Shown here in pieces: positions 59,233 through 64,000 of a stretch of 64,000 bases of DNA (positions within the stretch are counted from its first letter, which is position 1; every line of letters begins with the position of its first letter). The stretch lies in NCBI GenBank assembly GCA_021732085.1, contig JAKFVQ010000006.1, positions 1 to 64,000 of the forward strand, in the 5' to 3' direction. The position numbers and the translations under genes were made by a program. Below the pieces are notes generated by a model. It saw nothing but the letters and a program-made list of their open reading frames with translations, was not told the DNA's origin and did not search any database. The DNA comes from Candidatus Obscuribacterales bacterium. Its GTDB lineage: Bacteria; Cyanobacteriota; Vampirovibrionia; Obscuribacterales; Obscuribacteraceae.

Positions 59233-59834
59233 GTGTTCGGATGAATCTTTCTCAGCACTGCACCGAGGCGATCGTAATCTTCGCGGAATAGTTTGCTTAA
59301 GTGCTGTCCGGCTTCAACCAGATATTGGTACTCTTCGTGGCGAGCTTTGGCAGCGCTTCTGATCGCAGCGGCAACCAGTTCATCCGGCATAGAGCCGGGC
59401 GCGACTGAAACCAGGCGCAAGAATTCCAAGCTCTCTGTAATTTCAACAACTTCCTCTTTCTCTAACGGAAAAACAAAGTCGTGAACGAGCGGTGGATGTG
59501 GTGGCAGTCCAGCAAGCGCAGCACGTTCGTGCTTAAAACCAATGCAGGCAACGTGCCATTCTGTTTTTAAGAGTGAAAAGATCTGGGGCTGCTCGCGCTT
59601 GAGTTCGTCGCGTGTCATTTGCAAAGCCACGGGCTTATGATGTTGATCACGCGGTCCAGTCACGATATCGTAGACAACACCATATACGGTGACACCGGTT
59701 TCCTCCGAATAGCTTTTAAGAAAGCTTCCAAAATAAGGCGCCGCGCCAGAGCCCTTGAAGTCGTCGTTGCTCTTCCAAGCCTCGGCGATAAAGCCTTTGA
59801 TACTAGCTGACAAAACCTCGCCGATTGCAGCCAT
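59226..59834 (-). CDS. HAS-barrel-like protein
   Basis: 202 residues. The start AAIGEVLSASIKGFIAEAWK and the strand TGVTVYGVVYDIVTGP resemble the HAS barrel, the N-terminal beta domain of HerA-type ATPases, here without the ATPase. A short RDQHHKP and the long helices at the end (ELVAAAIRSAAKARHEEYQY) follow. A cyanobacterial-type conserved protein is likely; function unknown. It starts 14 bases after the lipoprotein gene on the same strand. Confidence 0.65.
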   Translation of the reverse strand: MAAIGEVLSASIKGFIAEAWKSNDDFKGSGAAPYFGSFLKSYSEETGVTVYGVVYDIVTGPRDQHHKPVALQMTRDELKREQPQIFSLLKTEWHVACIGFKHERAALAGLPPHPPLVHDFVFPLEKEEVVEITESLEFLRLVSVAPGSMPDELVAAAIRSAAKARHEEYQYLVEAGQHLSKLFREDYDRLGAVLRKIHPNTY

Positions 59835-59848
59835 CCGAACGCTCGCTC

Positions 59849-60343
59849 CTAATCGGTTGGAGGATTGAGTGTATCTGGAGTGTAATTCTGATCGGTAACC
59901 TTCGGCACGCCTTCTGGCTCATCGCTTAGAGCCAAGGTGATTGAAGTTTGATTCTTTTCGTCGAGTGAAACCATAATACCGGCCTGTTGACCTTGTTTTA
60001 CGGCCGTCATATTCACAGAGTTCGGAGCCTCTAGCGTCGTGACTTTCCATCCTTGCTTGGCTAGTTCTTCGGAATAGAACTGAACAACCTTCTTTACTGG
60101 ATCAGCCGAGTTGAGAATCATAAATTCTGAGCTATCACCATCGCCTGACGCCTTCAATGCAGATGAAGACTTTGAATTTGGATAAATCGGAAGCGGGAAG
60201 GTCTTTGCTGCGTCCTTGCTATCTTCCCAAGTGTGAGTCATGCCCCCTGATTGATAAGACACTTGCTGACCTGATGTGCATCCTGACATAGCAATGCAGC
60301 AGGCAAAAGCCAATATAATCAATCTAGGTTTTCCGTGGGTCAT
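59849..60343 (-). CDS. Lipoprotein of unknown function
   Basis: The N-terminus RLIILAFACCIAMSGC is a lipoprotein signal with lipobox AMSGC; Cys22 is the acylated residue. The mature part (SEFMILNSADPVKKVVQFYSEELAKQG, WKVTTLEAPNSVNMTAV) has a helix-strand pattern reminiscent of the small domains found in envelope stress or pilus-related lipoproteins. The end is Pro/Thr-rich. It forms an operon with the HAS-barrel-like gene and is divergent from htrA. Confidence 0.75.
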   Translation of the reverse strand: MTHGKPRLIILAFACCIAMSGCTSGQQVSYQSGGMTHTWEDSKDAAKTFPLPIYPNSKSSSALKASGDGDSSEFMILNSADPVKKVVQFYSEELAKQGWKVTTLEAPNSVNMTAVKQGQQAGIMVSLDEKNQTSITLALSDEPEGVPKVTDQNYTPDTLNPPTD

Positions 60344-60454
60344 TTCCTTTTCTCCTCAGAACAGAATATATTTTATCCTTGAAGAGGTTGAAGATTATGA
60401 GCCTTACCACATCGAGTTCTTGACGTTACCTGCAGGCAACACTATTCGGTCGAT

Positions 60455-61717
60455 ATGAAAATACGTTCAATTTCCAGAAGCTTGGGCAGTTCATACCTCA
60501 GTGCACACCGTTACGGCTTGTTGAAGCTGAGTTTAGTGATTTCAATTGCACTTACGCTCTTCTGTCCAGTGCTTGCTGATGAAAAGACCGAAAGCCAAAC
60601 AAACACTGGAACGCCGGTCAACAAGATTAGTCAGAGCGATCCAACAGCTACTTCAACGCAGGCCTCAGTCACATCGGCAACTCCACACATGGTGCAGTTT
60701 CTTGGTCCCAACACAATTCCGGACCTTGTAGAAGCTGTGTCACCATCAGTAGTGAATATCGTCTCGACCATGCCGATGAGCCGGGATCAGGCAGCACGGC
60801 TGCGCGACCAGCGAAACGCGGATAATGCTCGCCGAATTCGCCGCTATTTCGGTATGGATGGTGACGAACCTGGAAATCAAGTCAGGACAACAGGTGCTGG
60901 CGTTATCATTCGCAATGACGGATTCATCCTCACGAGCCTGCACGTAGTTAGAGGGGCTGATGCCATCAGGGTTACGCTCAAAGACGGGCGCAGCTACGAT
61001 GCAACCGTAATAGGTCGCGATACTTTCAGCGACCTGGCAACAATCAAAATCAGTGCTTCAGGACTTCCCACCGTCAGATTTGGCAACGCCGACAAGCTCC
61101 GCCTCGGACAATGGGTTATGGCTATTGGTAATCCATATGCTTACGAAAACTCTGTATCGGCTGGCTTAGTAAGCGGGCTTGGAAGAGAAGCTAAGGCTTT
61201 TACCCAGGCATTTGGAGCAAGAACCGGTGCCCTGCGCTTTATTCAGACAGATGTGCCTCTTAATCCCGGAAGCTCAGGAGGTCCACTCTTCAACCTTCAA
61301 GGCGAGGTGGTCGGGATAAACAGCTTCATTAGGGACGAAGCACAAAACATCGGTTTTGCAATCCCTTCTAATGTCGCAAGAGATGTTGGCGAGAAGCTCA
61401 TCAAACAAGGGACCGTTCAACATCCTTACCTCGGAATTGAAATGCGCGATCCGGCAGAAACGCCTTCTGGAGCAGGATTAACGCCCGGAGTCGAGGTCAC
61501 CAAAGTCAAAATACCTAGCCCGGCAAGCACTGGCGGCATTCAAGTAGGGGACATAATAATGTCCATCGAATCGAATCAAATTCGAGAACCGTCGGATGTA
61601 AGTAACATGGTGGCGACTCGTTCCGTTGGTGAGAAACTGAATATAGTGATTAAACGGAATGGGGCTGAAAAGAGCATGGTCATCAAAATCGAGAATCTGC
61701 CAGAAGAGCTTGAATAA
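60455..61717 (+). CDS. HtrA/DegP-type serine protease with PDZ domain
   Basis: 420 residues. An N-terminal membrane segment (LLKLSLVISIALTLFCPVLA) anchors or exports it. The protease domain has the catalytic His in ILTSLHVVRGA, Asp in FSDLATIKIS and Ser in NPGSSGGPLF. One PDZ domain closes the protein (GVEVTKVKIPSPASTGGIQV, GDIIMSIESNQI). It degrades misfolded proteins in the periplasm. No partner gene is adjacent; the two tRNA genes follow. Confidence 0.94.
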   Translation: MKIRSISRSLGSSYLSAHRYGLLKLSLVISIALTLFCPVLADEKTESQTNTGTPVNKISQSDPTATSTQASVTSATPHMVQFLGPNTIPDLVEAVSPSVVNIVSTMPMSRDQAARLRDQRNADNARRIRRYFGMDGDEPGNQVRTTGAGVIIRNDGFILTSLHVVRGADAIRVTLKDGRSYDATVIGRDTFSDLATIKISASGLPTVRFGNADKLRLGQWVMAIGNPYAYENSVSAGLVSGLGREAKAFTQAFGARTGALRFIQTDVPLNPGSSGGPLFNLQGEVVGINSFIRDEAQNIGFAIPSNVARDVGEKLIKQGTVQHPYLGIEMRDPAETPSGAGLTPGVEVTKVKIPSPASTGGIQVGDIIMSIESNQIREPSDVSNMVATRSVGEKLNIVIKRNGAEKSMVIKIENLPEELE

Positions 61718-61879
61718 GCACCCGGGCTTCACTCCCGATGTCAGTAGCCGGTCGCTCCAGAATCCGAACGCATGGTCCTGCAGTCCAAATTCAGACATTA
61801 AAACTGGAATGATAACGGGCTGTAACCTTCGTTTGCTCCTGTCATCCATTCACGCTAAAATAATAGGTCAAACCCCAAT

Positions 61880-61952
61880 GGACGGTTGGCGCAGTTGGTA
61901 GCGCATCACTTTGACATAGTGGGGGTCAGAGGTTCAAATCCTCTACCGTCCA
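61880..61952 (+). tRNA. tRNA-Val (GAC)
   Basis: A complete 73-nt cloverleaf without encoded CCA: acceptor GGACGGT/ACCGTCC, D arm GCGC/GCGC, anticodon stem TCACT/AGTGG (one T-G pair) with loop TTGACAT, so anticodon GAC, T arm AGAGG/CCTCT with TTCAAAT. Discriminator A. Confidence 0.95.
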
Positions 61953-61969
61953 AATCTTTTTTACATAAC

Positions 61970-62041
61970 GGCGGCATAGCCAAGCGGTAAGGCAGTGGTT
62001 TGCAAAACCTCCATTCCCCAGTTCAAATCTGGGTGCCGCCT
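61970..62041 (+). tRNA. tRNA-Cys (GCA)
   Basis: Acceptor GGCGGCA/TGCCGCC with the U discriminator typical of tRNA-Cys, D arm GCC/GGC with AGCGGTAA, anticodon loop TTGCAAA giving anticodon GCA, T arm CCCAG/CTGGG with TTCAAAT. The anticodon stem has one T-T mismatch. Only 17 bases from tRNA-Val, so cotranscribed. Confidence 0.92.
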
Positions 62042-62295
62042 TCTTTTAAAAAACTGAATACATCGCCTGAAAGTCTGCCCTAAGTTGTGTCACGGGTCAG
62101 CCCATCTGTTTTCGGTAATCGTCTGGCCAGGACAGTAAATTTCAGTGGGCGGGAGTCCAGCAGTGTCAATCGGGCAGTGAAACCACGTATTTACTCAAAC
62201 CGGTATCCAACTATATTAGTGTTGGGTAAAAACATCGGTGCTAGCCGATTAGCTTGTGGAAATCCATTTTCCTGCGCAAAGGAAAGGATAACCCT

Positions 62296-63678
62296 ATGCC
62301 AGATTTGCCCGTTGAAAGTTTTGCTCCATCACATCCTTCAATGTGCCCCTGTTGCAGTGGCGCAGCTCTTTTTTTGGCTGACGGTACGCGCAGCAATTCT
62401 GGACCAAAGATCGAAGAAAGCGAATCATTCACCGACGCAGAAAAGACAGCGACTTCAGCACAGAGCGCCAAAGAGCATTTTCTACTGGAATGGCTGCGTC
62501 CAACTGAGAAAAAACAAGTTTCATCAACACGCCAGAGTGTAGAAGCGCAGTACGAAATCAAAATAGAAGAGCAAGACCAGAAGTACAAATATTCCTATCA
62601 GGCAGATGGAAAAAAGTATACTGTTCTTGAGTCCGAAGCATCGGACAAAGGCCTGGCAATCGCCAAGTCCGAACTAGATCGCTTGGCGCAGGAAAAAGCC
62701 AAATCTATAGAACAGCAATACAAAGTGTCGTTTGCTACTTCGGGCGAACCTGTGATGAGAGAACAACTTCTCAACGATGATTGCTCTTCCACTAAGGGTG
62801 CAATGATTTACGCGAAGACTCCGACCCTGAGACAGTTACAGGCAACTGAATTGGCCCTGCAGCAGTCGCAACCGAGTCAAATGCTTAGCGATGGAAAGGA
62901 AGGCGTAAAAATCTATTTCGCCGAAGGACGTCCATTCTCGCAAGTTTACGGAGGCAGATGGCCACTAGGTGTGATGATGTCCGGAGAGGAAGGAAAGAAA
63001 CCGCGCGTCATAGTAACTATGGATGGTGCAAAGTTGCCCGCCACCGACAAAGATGCTGAACCAAATGGCAGAAATCTCAAGTGGGTACTGGGCCATGAAT
63101 TGACTCACAACAGTCAAGGAAACATGTGGGGCGAACGGCACATTGTTCCTCAAAAGATAATGGATCAGCTGGGTTGGAGTTCCGAAAATATTGAGAAAGA
63201 TGGTCAGATTCTGTTGCGATATCAATTCGCCCTTCACGGCAAGAACGGTGAATTTTATCGACACCAGAGAGACGACTGCAAAAGTCCCAGTGTGTGGTTT
63301 CGAGCGAAAGAAGATTTCACGCCGTTGAACGCTGCTGGTCAGGAAGTCAAAACCATCAAGGAATCGCAAACGTTTTCCAATGAGGAAATAATGGAGCGTG
63401 CCAAAGTTCGGCCGAACACCTATTATTTTATGAACGCGCAAGAGATGCATTCGGAAGGACTTACGGGATTTCGATATAGCAAAGAATCACGCGAAAAGCT
63501 ATTGAGTGAATCGCCGAAGGTTTATGAATCTGCAAAGGAATATGATCAGGAGGAGCTGGATCGCTTTTACGGAAAGGATTCCTCTGGAAATGCAAAGGTC
63601 GTACGAATGCCGGACGGGACCATCGTTCCACGAAGTGAAGTTTCCATACGCGCTATAGACGAATTCGAAAAACGCTAA
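62296..63678 (+). CDS. HExxH protein, probable zinc metalloprotease
   Basis: 460 residues from the ATG at 62296 (AAAGGAT before it). A Cys cluster CPCC lies near residue 16. Two long helical segments (EQDQKYKYSYQADGKKY, ELDRLAQEKAKSIEQQYKVS) precede a domain with the zinc-binding motif LGHELTHN, in which His-Glu-x-x-His is complete. The third ligand may be in NAQEMHSEGLTGF about 120 residues later. No signal peptide is visible. The pattern resembles the ATLF/anthrax-lethal-factor-like group of effector metalloproteases, but this is only by eye. It could be a secreted or injected protease. Confidence 0.7.
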   Translation: MPDLPVESFAPSHPSMCPCCSGAALFLADGTRSNSGPKIEESESFTDAEKTATSAQSAKEHFLLEWLRPTEKKQVSSTRQSVEAQYEIKIEEQDQKYKYSYQADGKKYTVLESEASDKGLAIAKSELDRLAQEKAKSIEQQYKVSFATSGEPVMREQLLNDDCSSTKGAMIYAKTPTLRQLQATELALQQSQPSQMLSDGKEGVKIYFAEGRPFSQVYGGRWPLGVMMSGEEGKKPRVIVTMDGAKLPATDKDAEPNGRNLKWVLGHELTHNSQGNMWGERHIVPQKIMDQLGWSSENIEKDGQILLRYQFALHGKNGEFYRHQRDDCKSPSVWFRAKEDFTPLNAAGQEVKTIKESQTFSNEEIMERAKVRPNTYYFMNAQEMHSEGLTGFRYSKESREKLLSESPKVYESAKEYDQEELDRFYGKDSSGNAKVVRMPDGTIVPRSEVSIRAIDEFEKR

Positions 63679-63691
63679 CCCCAATGAGAGC

Positions 63692-63708
63692 GCGGACATC
63701 CTGTCCGC
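63692..63708. terminator. Hairpin after the HExxH gene
   Basis: GCGGACA (63692-63698) pairs perfectly with TGTCCGC (63702-63708). It lies 14 bases after the stop at 63678, followed by TTATAATG without a T-run. It could act as terminator or as a processing signal. Confidence 0.4.
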
Positions 63709-63735
63709 TTATAATGCAGCTAACTCGATCTTTAA

Positions 63736-63812
63736 GCAGCCTGGAAGGCTGCGCGCCCATTTCGGAGCAGCCTGGAAGGCTGCGCCCCCACTTCGGAGCA
63801 GGCTGGAAGTCC
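63736..63812. repeat. Tandem 31-base repeat of hairpin units
   Basis: The unit contains GCAGCCTGGAAGGCTGC, a 6-bp hairpin, at 63736-63752 and 63767-63783. A third, degenerate unit (GCAGGCTGGAAG) is at 63798-63809. The spacing is 31 bases, with GGAG and CCC elements between. It is an intergenic repeat of the REP type. Confidence 0.7.
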
Positions 63813-63946
63813 GTTCTATATTCCTGCGGCTGCCACTTTTTACGCGAATGTGTTGATGCAAATCTGGACAGATGTGTAATAACATGGCTATAAATTACTA
63901 TTGTCCTGAATTACGGTTCCTAATCTACTCGGTTTGAGAATTTTCG

Positions 63947-64000
63947 ATGATCAAGAGTTCCAGGTTATCCACCATCTTTCTCTGTTCGTTAGCTCTAACA
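63947..64000 (+). CDS. Start of an exported protein, truncated by the window end
   Basis: An ATG at 63947 opens MIKSSRLSTIFLCSLALT, a signal-peptide-like sequence with Lys/Arg followed by a hydrophobic core. The frame runs to the last base of the window. The ribosome site is weak. Only the first 18 residues are visible, so no function can be given. Confidence 0.45.
   Translation, partial: MIKSSRLSTIFLCSLALT

Noticed and set aside
1..64000. CRISPR arrays, prophage, insertion sequences, ribosomal RNA
   Set aside because: No regularly spaced direct repeats, integrase, transposase, terminal repeats or rRNA sequence were seen.

Overview
The window most resembles a chromosomal segment of a Gram-negative, non-photosynthetic relative of cyanobacteria; my best guess is Vampirovibrionia/Melainabacteria, for example an Obscuribacter-type organism. 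The sequence shows outer-membrane genes (a Skp/OmpH chaperone, a beta-barrel protein, a heptose-kinase domain, lipoproteins). It also has families I associate with cyanobacteria: an RRM RNA-binding protein, HflX with a long N-terminal domain, an IctB-like membrane protein and a DUF4330 protein. TPR, LRR and Ser/Thr-kinase-like proteins are common. No photosynthesis gene, phage, insertion sequence or CRISPR array is visible. The taxonomic placement is inference.

Layout. 1-3785: the N-terminal 1261 codons of a giant secreted repeat protein on the minus strand, running off the left edge. 3.8-6.1 kb: a mostly gene-free stretch, a small secreted protein, a strongly structured intergenic RNA candidate and a single-domain response regulator. 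6.3-12.8 kb: a stress-type region with an ECF sigma factor, a 6S-like RNA candidate, CsbD, a glycine-zipper stress protein, a BON-domain protein, a PxP-repeat protein, a histone-H1-like basic protein and a hemerythrin. 13.3-14.8 kb: a response regulator and a FluC/DUF190 fluoride pair. 14.8-23.5 kb: TPR proteins, an LRR protein, DoxX, an atypical kinase, a TPR-PDZ protein with a Gln/Gly/Tyr-rich region and a TonB-C-like protein. 23.7-26.4 kb: dprA, then an archaeal-type aspartyl-tRNA synthetase preceded by what reads as a complete leader-peptide attenuator. 26.6-37.3 kb: a two-component pair, RRM protein, TatD, TonB-C-like protein, GlcD, HflX, XRE regulator, degenerate receiver, and an SDR/dienoyl-CoA isomerase pair. 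37.4-41.6 kb: outer-membrane protein, Skp, DUF2203. 41.6-42.8 kb: a gene-poor, possibly decayed stretch. 42.8-49.9 kb: SUKH/IctB-like/DUF4330 operon, heptose-kinase-like protein, TauE and a small peptide. 50-60.3 kb: ABC exporter, slipin, rsmB-fmt, an orphan PotB-like permease, a serine hydrolase with an EF-hand, HAS-barrel and lipoprotein genes. 60.4-64 kb: HtrA protease, tRNA-Val, tRNA-Cys, a HExxH protein, a hairpin repeat and a truncated last gene.

The most interesting element is at 24828-25093. A promoter-like sequence precedes a short reading frame with six consecutive Asn codons and then two Asp codons. Its last codons form a segment that can pair with the 5' arm of a strong terminator placed directly before the ATG of the aspartyl-tRNA synthetase gene. 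That enzyme belongs to the class that often charges both tRNA-Asp and tRNA-Asn. The geometry fits classical ribosome-stalling attenuation sensing charged tRNA-Asn, and perhaps tRNA-Asp. The base pairing and codons are seen directly; the regulatory function is inferred.
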